From: Chloroflexia bacterium SDU3-3
Lineage (GTDB): Bacteria; Chloroflexota; Chloroflexia; Chloroflexales; Roseiflexaceae
Reading direction: 5' to 3'
Assembly: GCA_009268125.1 (NCBI GenBank)
Contig: WBOU01000027.1
Coordinates: 1 to 38,982 of the forward strand
Length of the DNA stretch: 38,982 nt
Made by a program: the position numbers and the translations under genes. How positions within the stretch are numbered: the stretch's first letter is position 1; every line of letters starts with the position of its first letter. This document shows, piece after piece, positions 24,276 through 30,042 of this stretch. Below the pieces are notes generated by a model. The model made no database searches, had not been told where the DNA came from, and saw only the letters and a program-made list of their open reading frames with translations.

Positions 24276-25082
24276 ATGTCGAGCTTTTCGTCCCCGCACG
24301 CGCAGCAGCGCATCTTCGATCTTGAGCAGCCGCGCACCGCCGCCATGCCGATCCACCCGGCGCACCGCCCCGGCTACAGCTACCAGCTGCACCGCAGGCA
24401 CCGCGACGTGTATGGCGCCGACGGCACGCGCAGCAGCGCCTCGGGCATGATCATGTGCATGGAACACACCGGCACGCATATCGACGCGCTATGCCACCAG
24501 GCCCACGACCTCACGCTCTACGGCGGCATCGCCGTGACGCCTCAGGTGGAGACCAGCGCGGGCTTCCGGGAGCACAGCGTCGACCAGATCGCGCCGATCG
24601 TCGCGCCGGGGGTGCTGCTCGATCTGCCCGCGCTGCTGGGGGTGGATGCGCTGCCGCAGTGCTACGCCATCAGCGCCGCCGAGCTGGCGGCCTGCTGCGA
24701 GCGGCAGGCGCTGTCCATCGCACCCGGCGATGTGGTGCTGGTCTACACCGGCAACGAGCTGGCATGGGGCGACGAGGCGCGCTACCTCGACGGGCCTGGG
24801 GTGGCGGGCGAGGCCTCGGTGTGGCTGGCCGACCAGGGGGTGCTTGCGGTGGGGGCCGACAACATGGCCTGGGATGTGCTGGGCTTGGTCGACCCCGCGC
24901 TGGGCTGCACGCTGCCGGGCCACCTGATCTTCCTGGCCCAGCGCGGGATCTACATCATCGAGAACATGCGGCTGCGCGAGCTGGCGGCGGCCCAGGCCTA
25001 CCGCTTCACCTTCGTCTGCACGCCGCTCAAGTTCGTGGGGGCCACCGGCTCGCCGGTGCGGCCCATCGCCATCGTGCCCTAG
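24276..25082 (+). CDS. Cyclase family protein (kynurenine formamidase-like)
   Basis: This 268-aa metal-dependent hydrolase has the family signature H-x-G-T-H-x-D: His64, Gly66, Thr67, His68, Asp70 (EHTGTHIDALCHQ, also His74). These residues bind the zinc or manganese ions in this fold. VEVLLDLPAL-type strands and DNMAWD later support the PF04199 assignment. Substrates in the family include N-formylkynurenine and isatin; here it is unknown. The ATG follows an AGAGGG site 5 bases away. The stop codon abuts the convergent phosphatase stop with no gap. Confidence 0.88.
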   Translation: MSSFSSPHAQQRIFDLEQPRTAAMPIHPAHRPGYSYQLHRRHRDVYGADGTRSSASGMIMCMEHTGTHIDALCHQAHDLTLYGGIAVTPQVETSAGFREHSVDQIAPIVAPGVLLDLPALLGVDALPQCYAISAAELAACCERQALSIAPGDVVLVYTGNELAWGDEARYLDGPGVAGEASVWLADQGVLAVGADNMAWDVLGLVDPALGCTLPGHLIFLAQRGIYIIENMRLRELAAAQAYRFTFVCTPLKFVGATGSPVRPIAIVP

Positions 25083-25733
25083 CTAGTCGTACCACTCCTC
25101 GGTCAGGTGGCGGTCGTCGTTGTGGCGGATGAGCTGCCACTCCATCGCGCCGAAGCTGCGGTCGTGGCGCCAGTGGGTGATGGCGGTGTTGCGCACGTGG
25201 AACGAGTTGCGCGTGCGCTGGTGCGGCCCCTGGCCCAAGAAGAACATCGAGGCCACCTCGATCACGCCGCCGTGCGCCACGATCATCACCTTCTGGCCCT
25301 GGTGCGCCGCCACCAGCCGCTCCAGCACCGTCGAGACCCGCAGCTGAAACCCGCCCCAGCTCTCGCCGCCCGGCGCGATCGGCGTGAACAGGTCATCCAG
25401 CATGCGCTCCAGCTGCGGGCTGACCTTCAGCGCCTCGTCGATATGCATGCCGTCGACAGCAGGCCCTGGCCGGATCTCCTGCAGGTCGTCGTCGAAGATG
25501 ATCGGCAGGCCTGTGGTGGCGGAAACCGCCTCGGCGGTCTGCTGGGCGCGGCGCAGCGTGCTGGCGTACAGCACGTGGGCGCGCATGGGGTTGCCCTGCA
25601 GCCGCGTGGCCAGGGCCTGGGCCTGGGCCAGCCCGCGCTCGGTCAGGCCCTTGTCGCCCTTCTCGCCGCCCATGGTGCCGTCGACATTCGAGAAGGCCTC
25701 GCCGTGGCGGATAAGGTAGATATCAGTTGCCAT
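25083..25733 (-). CDS. Histidine phosphatase family protein (phosphoglycerate mutase-like)
   Basis: This 216-aa protein has the hallmark RHGEA (Arg9, His10, Glu12) with catalytic His10. A second Arg at about 61 lies in STLRRAQQTA, a probable acid Glu86 in LQEIRPG, and the second His154 in VAHGG. This is the GpmB/CobC/acid-phosphatase superfamily; the natural substrate is unknown. It starts 11 bases inside the DUF3054 gene end (overlap 25723-25733), so the two form one transcript. Confidence 0.9.
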   Translation of the reverse strand: MATDIYLIRHGEAFSNVDGTMGGEKGDKGLTERGLAQAQALATRLQGNPMRAHVLYASTLRRAQQTAEAVSATTGLPIIFDDDLQEIRPGPAVDGMHIDEALKVSPQLERMLDDLFTPIAPGGESWGGFQLRVSTVLERLVAAHQGQKVMIVAHGGVIEVASMFFLGQGPHQRTRNSFHVRNTAITHWRHDRSFGAMEWQLIRHNDDRHLTEEWYD

Positions 25734-26148
25734 TGGTCTCGCTCCGCCGCAGCAGCCATGTGAACAGCAGGTGCCACGCGCATAAAAAGATGCTATTAAA
25801 GATAAACGTGGTGATCGCGAATGAGATCTGGGGGAACTCGCTCTGGCGCAGCAGCGTGCGCAGCCAGACGCCGGGGAACAGCGCCAGCGCCCACGCCGCC
25901 ATGGTGCGCGTCAGCAGCGGCCTGGGGCTGCGGTACACCTGCTGGCGATACACCCCGGCCAGCGCCGCGAAGGCGAACCAGCTGGCCATAAATGGCACGG
26001 CGTTGCTGGCCACCGCGCCTGGCTCCAGCCTGTCCTTGTGGCTGAGGATGCCGATCACGGCAAACACCACAAACATCAGCGCGTCGCCCACGGCCAGCAG
26101 CGCCAGGCGGCGGCTGGGGGCAGGCGCGATCTTCTGCTCGATCTCCAT
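25723..26148 (-). CDS. DUF3054 membrane protein
   Basis: This 141-aa protein has four membrane helices (about 20-36, 52-70, 82-100 and 108-130 with SFAITTFIFNSIFLCAW). It has the FPGVWLRTLLR and LAVGDALMFVVFAVIG segments typical of DUF3054, common in Actinobacteria and Chloroflexota. Function unknown. ATG 26148 is preceded by GGAGAGG; a longer reading to 26199 has no ribosome site. The ORF ends inside the phosphatase gene. Confidence 0.8.
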   Translation of the reverse strand: MEIEQKIAPAPSRRLALLAVGDALMFVVFAVIGILSHKDRLEPGAVASNAVPFMASWFAFAALAGVYRQQVYRSPRPLLTRTMAAWALALFPGVWLRTLLRQSEFPQISFAITTFIFNSIFLCAWHLLFTWLLRRSETNGN

Positions 26149-26231
26149 ACGGGCCTCTCCTCCTCGCCCTCGGTCACTTGTGCAGGGCCGTTGTACCACA
26201 AACGCGCCCCACGCACAATCGGTGGCGACTC

Positions 26232-26268
26232 TTTACCACCAAGACACCAAGGCTCCAAGGGAACAAAA
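26232..26268 (+). repeat. R1 repeat, copy 1
   Basis: A 37-base unit runs TTTACCACCAAGACACCAAG followed by GCTCCAAGGGAACAAAA. It is identical to the copy 78 bases downstream. Shortened forms occur elsewhere in the window in the opposite orientation. Confidence 0.9.
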
Positions 26269-26309
26269 AGAACGAATACCACGAAGGCGCGAAGGCGCGA
26301 AGGGACCGA

Positions 26310-26346
26310 TTTACCACCAAGACACCAAGGCTCCAAGGGAACAAAA
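26310..26346 (+). repeat. R1 repeat, copy 2
   Basis: All 37 bases match copy 1 exactly. The two copies flank a 41-base purine-rich spacer of related simple sequence (GAAGGCGCGAAGGCGCGAAG). Confidence 0.9.
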
Positions 26347-26374
26347 CGCCATGGGAAATGAGCGTGGGGCCAAC

Positions 26375-26556
26375 CCCACCCGGCCCATGCGGCGAAGGTG
26401 TCGCTAGAGTCTTGATGGCCATATGCACAAACATCAGCTGCCAGGGAATGGCACGGGAACGCCGCAAATTGGGGGTTTCGAAGGGGGTGACACCCCCTCG
26501 CGGGGTTCCTAGGGGCAGGCCCCTAGGCGCTGCCCGCGCAGGGCATCCACCCACCA
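26375..26556 (+). repeat. R2 repeat, copy A
   Basis: A 182-base unit starts with CCCACCCGGCCCATGCGGCG and ends GGGCATCCACCCACCAA. It holds two tight hairpins: 26482-26489/26491-26498 (AGGGGGTG/CACCCCCT) and 26508-26516/26519-26527 (CCTAGGGGC/GCCCCTAGG, perfect 9-bp arms). A central NdeI-like CATATG motif in GGCCATATGCAC is shared by all full copies. Confidence 0.88.
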
Positions 26557-26606
26557 AGCAAATACCACCGCCATCGCTCATGGAAAAAAGCCCAGCGCCG
26601 ACGGGA

Positions 26607-26652
26607 AAAGTGACACCATGTGAGGGCGATGCCCCTCACATGGTGTCACTTT
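26607..26652. repeat. R3 hairpin, full copy
   Basis: A perfect 20-bp inverted repeat (26607-26626 with 26633-26652, arms AAAGTGACACCATGTGAGGG) has a 6-base loop. Such a long perfect hairpin could act as a terminator or as the paired ends of a small mobile element. The same 20-base arm recurs exactly at 27036 and 33951. Confidence 0.88.
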
Positions 26653-26742
26653 ATCGGGTGTTCTGAGGCCGTTTTAGCGAAACGGTGCGTTGGTATTCGT
26701 TCAGCTTGGGTGCGCCTTCGTCGATAGTGGTCATTTTTGGAT

Positions 26743-26919
26743 GGTGGTGCATGCCCTATGCGGGCGGCACCAAGGGCTCCGCGCCCTTGGATCCCCGCGA
26801 GGGGCGTTGCCCCTTCGAACCCCAATGTTGACCGTTCCTATGCCGTTTCCCGGTGGCTGGTGTTCGTGCATATGGCCATCAAGACGTGAGCGGCACCTTC
26901 GCCGCATGGGCCGGGTGGG
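26743..26919 (-). repeat. R2 repeat, copy B (inverted)
   Basis: The reverse complement aligns with copy A throughout, including ACCCGGCCCATGCGGCGAAG, CTTGATGGCCATATGCAC and CCCCTCGCGGGG. The second hairpin has changed to AAGGGC/GCCCTT, so the base pairing is kept while the sequence has changed. Confidence 0.85.
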
Positions 26920-27035
26920 ATGGCGCAGCGCGATCATGGGTTGAGGCGGATTGCTTGCTGGGATCGCAACTGGTGGTGTGCATAGTCTGGCACGCATGAT
27001 TGTGGGTCTTGCCGCATCCTGACGCCCTGACTAAG

Positions 27036-27077
27036 AAAGTGACACCATGTGAGGGGATTGCCCCCTCACGTGGTCAC
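27036..27077 (+). repeat. R3 repeat, imperfect hairpin copy
   Basis: The left arm is identical to the full copy; the right arm (27061-27077, CCCCCTCACGTGGTCAC) has lost 2-3 bases, so the hairpin is imperfect. It is joined directly to a partial R2 copy. Confidence 0.8.
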
Positions 27078-27078
27078 A

Positions 27079-27125
27079 AGGGGCAGGCCCCTAGGCGCTG
27101 CCCGCGCAGGGCATCCACTCACCAA
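27079..27125 (+). repeat. R2 repeat, partial copy D
   Basis: Only the right end of R2 is present, from AGGGGCAGGCCCCTAGG to the terminal GGGCATCCACTCACCAA. The left two-thirds are replaced by an R3 copy, so this is an R3-R2 chimera. Confidence 0.82.
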
Positions 27126-27228
27126 TCACGAGGAACTGTCATCATCGAGGCCGCAGCCGGGTCGTCCCGACCTGCCCTCTGTGCCCACACAACACCATGG
27201 CACACACGAAGAAAAGCGCCCCGTTGGT

Positions 27229-27264
27229 TTTTGAACCCTTGGAGCCTTGGCGTCTTGGTGGTAA
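27229..27264 (-). repeat. R1 repeat, copy 3
   Basis: The reverse complement matches copies 1 and 2 except at one internal base and at its distal end. It lies about 15 bases after the stop codon of the GAF-STAS gene, in the same sense as that gene's transcript. Confidence 0.85.
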
Positions 27265-27279
27265 GTAGTACGGCTGTCG

Positions 27280-28242
27280 CTAGATCCGCCGGATCTCCAG
27301 CCCCTGCATGCGCAGCGCGCAGCCCACCCCATCCGCAAAGTCGCGCCGCATCACCACCGCGCTCATCGCGCTCAGGTCCAGCGCCACCAGCGTCTGCGCC
27401 ACCTCGGGCCGCACCCCGCTGATCACCACCGCCGCCCCCAGCAGCCTGCAGCTCTGCGCCAGAGTCACAATAGCCCGGGCCACGGCGGCGTCGATCGCGG
27501 CTAGCCCGGTCACATCCAGCACCACCGTGCGGCAGCGCGTGCGCTGGATCGCCTCCAGCAGCTCCTGCGCCATGTGCTGGGCGCGCTCCTCATCCAGCGT
27601 GCCGATCAGCGGCATGGCCAGGATGCCCGGGAACAGCGGGATGACTGGGGTGGAGAGCTGCAGCACCAGGCTGTACAGCTCGTGCAGCTGGTCGTGCTGG
27701 GCCTGTAGGCTGGCCAGCATCGCGCGCTCGTTGGTGCGCAGCTCCAGGTTGGCGATCGCCACGCCCAGCTGCGCGGAGACCAGCTCCAGCGCCAGCACAT
27801 CCGGCTCGGTGAACACGCCCGCCACCTGGCTTTCCACGTTGAACGCGCCCCACAGCCGATCATCGCACCAGATCGGCACGCACAGCTCGGCCCCGCCCGC
27901 GTCGTAGCCCTGGGGCGATATATAGCTGGCCTCGCGGCGCACGTCGTTGATCAGCAGCGCCCGCCGCTCGCGCAGCGTGCGGCCCAGCACGCCCTGCGCC
28001 ACCGGCTGGCGGTAGCCCAGCGGCTGCTCGTTCGTGGCCTTCCCGGCCTGGGCCATCAGCATGGCCTCCTGCGCGGCCTCGTCGTACCAGAAGATGCTGG
28101 CGATGTAGAAATCCAGCTGCTCTTGGATCGCCGCTACCACCAGATCCAGCATGGGCTGCAGCGCGTGGACGTGGCTGATCTCGGTGATGATCGACTTGAT
28201 CGCCTCCATGTAGGCGATCGAGCGCGGCTGAGATGACGTCAT
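27280..28242 (-). CDS. GAF-STAS regulatory protein (RsbR-like)
   Basis: This 320-aa soluble protein has a GAF domain (about 15-172; DFYIASIFWYDEAAQEAM, GVLGRTLRERRALLINDV, ELCVPIW), a coiled linker, and a STAS domain (about 198-310; PVIPLFPGILAMPLIGTLDE, VVLDVTGLAAIDAAVAR, ISGVRPEVAQTLVALDLS). In RsbR/RsbS proteins the DT after the VD core is a phosphorylation site; here it is Asp251-Ala252. The Thr284 of AQT is kept. ATG 28242 was preferred to a GTG at 28314; GAGGG lies 5 bases before it. Likely part of a sigma-factor or stressosome-type partner switch. Confidence 0.85.
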   Translation of the reverse strand: MTSSQPRSIAYMEAIKSIITEISHVHALQPMLDLVVAAIQEQLDFYIASIFWYDEAAQEAMLMAQAGKATNEQPLGYRQPVAQGVLGRTLRERRALLINDVRREASYISPQGYDAGGAELCVPIWCDDRLWGAFNVESQVAGVFTEPDVLALELVSAQLGVAIANLELRTNERAMLASLQAQHDQLHELYSLVLQLSTPVIPLFPGILAMPLIGTLDEERAQHMAQELLEAIQRTRCRTVVLDVTGLAAIDAAVARAIVTLAQSCRLLGAAVVISGVRPEVAQTLVALDLSAMSAVVMRRDFADGVGCALRMQGLEIRRI

Positions 28243-28332
28243 GGCGACCCTCGCTAGCGCGTCGGCAACAAAAACCCCCCGATAATGCCCACATCGGAGG
28301 TCTCTTTCGCTCACGGAATGTTGGTTGGGCGT

Positions 28333-28338
28333 ATTATA
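28333..28338 (-). promoter_or_regulatory. -10 element of the GAF-STAS gene
   Basis: A perfect TATAAT on the minus strand lies about 90 bases upstream of the ATG at 28242, inside AT-rich sequence. No clear -35 hexamer is visible. Confidence 0.45.
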
Positions 28339-28408
28339 CCTGATCTTTATTTTCTTGATTCGCTATATGTTGCAGAATACGAGCGTCGGTGTTTTCCTGC
28401 CTGCGGCG

Positions 28409-28437
28409 TTGCTCTGCTGCCCACGCCGGGGTACAAT
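28409..28437 (+). promoter_or_regulatory. Promoter of the small anchored protein gene
   Basis: TTGCTC (28409-28414) and TACAAT (28432-28437) are separated by exactly 17 bases. The start would lie near 28444, giving a leader of about 157 bases before the ATG at 28601. Confidence 0.5.
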
Positions 28438-28600
28438 CGCCCGTCGCCACGCTGGCATCCAGTGCGCCATGCCGCTGTCTGAAAGACAAAGCTCGGGGCT
28501 TTGGGCTGCCCACATAGGGCGTTCATTCGCCTTGTCAGGATCACCGTGCTGATAGGAACAAGTGCAGCGCCGATCTCATGAGGGCTTTAAGAAAGGCAGA

Positions 28601-29293
28601 ATGATGAAGCTGTTCAACAACACGTGGAAGATCGGGCTGATCACGGCCGTCGCTGTGGGCGGCCTGGCGGTTGGCCTGGTTCAGGCCACCAGCACCAAAG
28701 CGCGCCAGGATTGCCCGGAGTCCTGGCAGGATTTCCTTGGCATGACCCACGATGAGCGCTCACACTGTATGCGGGCGACAAATCTGCTGGTGGAGCAGAG
28801 CGAGGCGACCGCCAAAGCCATGGCGATTCAGGCCAGCACCCAGCACCCGCGCACCGCCACGCCGACCCGCACTGCGCAGGAGCAGCGTCTGGCCATGCGC
28901 ACGCCGACTGCCTACCCTATGACGCTGGTGCCTGAGCGTAAAAGACAGATCAAAGATATCTCTGGTCACCCCCCGATGATTCGGGATCTTCAGGGGCGAA
29001 CCAGCCTCTGGCGGGTTGGGGTTGTGCCAACATATAACGATCACTCCTATGCGTACTACTACGTCTGGTCCGCACCTGCCAAAGCCTCACATGGCCCGAT
29101 GATTGGCGTGTATATCGACGGGCGCGATGTTATGGGCTACACCCTTGAGGTCGAGGCACCGAAGGACAAGGACATTGGCGAGATCGTGATCACGGGCGTG
29201 ACGGGGCCGGGCGGCGTGGTGTCGTTCACCACCACCACCGGCCTGCGCGGCACCTTCGACCTGGCCACGCGCGCGTGGGCGTTTGCGCAGTAG
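28601..29293 (+). CDS. Membrane-anchored or secreted hypothetical protein
   Basis: This 230-aa protein begins MMKLFNNTWKIGLITAVAVG, with a single hydrophobic helix (about 8-28) that anchors or exports it. After it lies a charged, helical stretch (about 30-105; TSTKARQDCPESWQDFLGMTHDE). A C-terminal beta-rich region (about 130-230) contains YNDHSYAYYYVWSAP, GVYIDGRDVMGYTLEVEAP and GDIGEIVITGVTG-like strands. The two Cys residues at about 37 and 55 could pair outside the cell. No family is recognised. A second ATG 3 bases later (28604) fits the AAAGG ribosome site slightly better. A terminator-like hairpin follows. Confidence 0.7.
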   Translation: MMKLFNNTWKIGLITAVAVGGLAVGLVQATSTKARQDCPESWQDFLGMTHDERSHCMRATNLLVEQSEATAKAMAIQASTQHPRTATPTRTAQEQRLAMRTPTAYPMTLVPERKRQIKDISGHPPMIRDLQGRTSLWRVGVVPTYNDHSYAYYYVWSAPAKASHGPMIGVYIDGRDVMGYTLEVEAPKDKDIGEIVITGVTGPGGVVSFTTTTGLRGTFDLATRAWAFAQ

Positions 29294-29324
29294 GCGGCGG
29301 CGCAGCCTAGCGTAGGCGAACCCA

Positions 29325-29356
29325 CGCGGCCCTCGGCATGATTGCTGAGGGCCGCG
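29325..29356 (+). terminator. Terminator hairpin after the 28601-29293 gene
   Basis: A 14-bp GC-rich stem with one G-U pair (29325-29338 with 29343-29356) and a 4-base loop lies about 30 bases after the stop. It lacks a real T run, so efficiency is uncertain. Confidence 0.6.
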
Positions 29357-29384
29357 TGATTGTGTCAAATCAATGGCGAAACAG

Positions 29385-29425
29385 CACCCAATCGCGGGGA
29401 AGAGACACCCAATCGCGGGGAAGAG
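29385..29425 (+). repeat. Short tandem duplication
   Basis: CACCCAATCGCGGGGAAGAG occurs at 29385-29404 and again at 29406-29425, one base apart. It lies just before the larger 21-bp array and shares no sequence with it. Confidence 0.75.
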
Positions 29426-29450
29426 GCGTAAAGACAGCGAAGAAACACAG

Positions 29451-29786
29451 TGCAGGCGGAAGCAGTCGCGCTGCAGGCGGAAGCAGCCGCGCTGCAGGCA
29501 GAAGCAGCCGCGCTGCAGGCAGAAGCAGCCACGCTGCAGGCAGAAGCAGCCACGCTGCAGGCAGAAGCAGCCGCGCTGCAGGTGGAAGCAGTCGCGCTGC
29601 AGGCAGAAGCAGCCGCGCTGCAGGCGGAAGCAGTCGCGCTGCAGGTAGAAGCAGTCGCACTGCAAGCAGAAGCAGTCGCACTGCAAGCAGAAGCAGCCGC
29701 GCTGCAGGCGGAAGTAGCCGCACTGTAGGTAGAAGCAGTCGCGCTGCAGGCGGAAGCAGCCGCGCTGCAGGTAGAAGCAGCCGCGC
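29451..29786 (+). repeat. 21-bp tandem repeat array (16 units)
   Basis: Sixteen units of 21 bases, consensus TGCAGGCGGAAGCAGCCGCG plus C, begin at 29451, 29472, 29493 and so on. Variation is limited to a few columns (GCGG/GCAG/GTAG; GTC/GCC). Because 21 is a multiple of three, each unit codes for seven residues: LQAEAxA in the plus frame. Unit 14 has TGTAG, which makes a stop. No spacers exist, so it is not CRISPR. Confidence 0.92.
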
Positions 29787-29957
29787 CCCATCGCGATGCT
29801 GTCCACCGCATAACCGTGCGATCCGCGCCGCGTGCATCGGCGACAGCGCACGCCCTGGCGATGCGTGCACTGGGTGCGTCGCGAGACCCGCCCCTCCAAC
29901 CGGATGGCATGGTTGGCGCAGGGCACGTGGGCGGGAGTTTTGATAGATGTTTGCAAA

Positions 29958-29992
29958 CAAGGTGGGCCGCTCATCATCTGCGGCCCACCTTG
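29958..29992 (-). terminator. Hairpin terminator downstream of cydC
   Basis: A perfect 13-bp stem (29958-29970 and 29980-29992) with a 9-base loop lies 50 bases after the cydC stop. On the minus strand it is followed by TTTGC, on the plus strand by CTTTTCCC, so it can end transcripts from either side. Confidence 0.75.
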
Positions 29993-30029
29993 CTTTTCCC
30001 CCTTGGAGCCTTGGTGTCTTGGTGGTAAA
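29993..30029 (-). repeat. R1 repeat, copy 4
   Basis: The reverse complement matches the core of R1 (TTTACCACCAAGACACCAAG, GCTCCAAGG); the last seven bases diverge. It begins 13 bases after the cydC stop codon, as copy 3 does after the GAF-STAS gene. Confidence 0.85.
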
Positions 30030-30042
30030 TCGGCCTCCCTCC

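Larger units (their letters stand above)
26149..27279. other. Gene-free repeat-rich region
   Basis: No credible gene lies here. The stretch is a patchwork of three repeat families called R1, R2 and R3. R1 occurs at 26232, 26310 and 27229; R2 at 26375, 26743 and 27079 (partial); R3 at 26607 and 27036. Remaining spans (for example 26653-26742 and 26920-27035) show no recognised signal. A purine-rich variant (ACCACGAAGGCGCGAAGG) joins the first two R1 copies. Open frames here are accidental products of the repeats. Confidence 0.85.
28243..28600. other. Gene-free divergent promoter region
   Basis: This region divides the minus-strand GAF-STAS gene from the plus-strand gene at 28601. Both promoters are described separately. 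On the minus strand the GAF-STAS leader can form a weak hairpin (28279-28283/28293-28297) followed by GGGG and a U run (28270-28274), a possible attenuator. Nothing else is recognised. Confidence 0.5.
29294..30042. other. Gene-free region with tandem repeat and terminators
   Basis: No credible gene lies here. It holds a terminator hairpin (29325), a 20-base direct duplication (29385), the 16-unit 21-bp array (29451-29786), a strong hairpin (29958) and R1 copy 4 (29993). Positions about 29787-29957 show nothing recognised. Several long open frames over the array are by-products of the in-frame 21-bp repeat. Confidence 0.8.

Noticed and set aside
26170-26670. Open frames across R1 and R2 repeats
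   Set aside because: Their codons are translations of the interspersed repeats and recur at each copy; no ribosome site or domain was found.
29450-29728. Heptad-repeat open frame over the 21-bp array
   Set aside because: It begins at a GTG with no ribosome site, an in-frame TAA lies just upstream (29429), and a stop falls inside the array. It is better read as a non-coding minisatellite.
29451-29786. CRISPR array
   Set aside because: Units are contiguous, with no unique spacers, and no cas gene is near.
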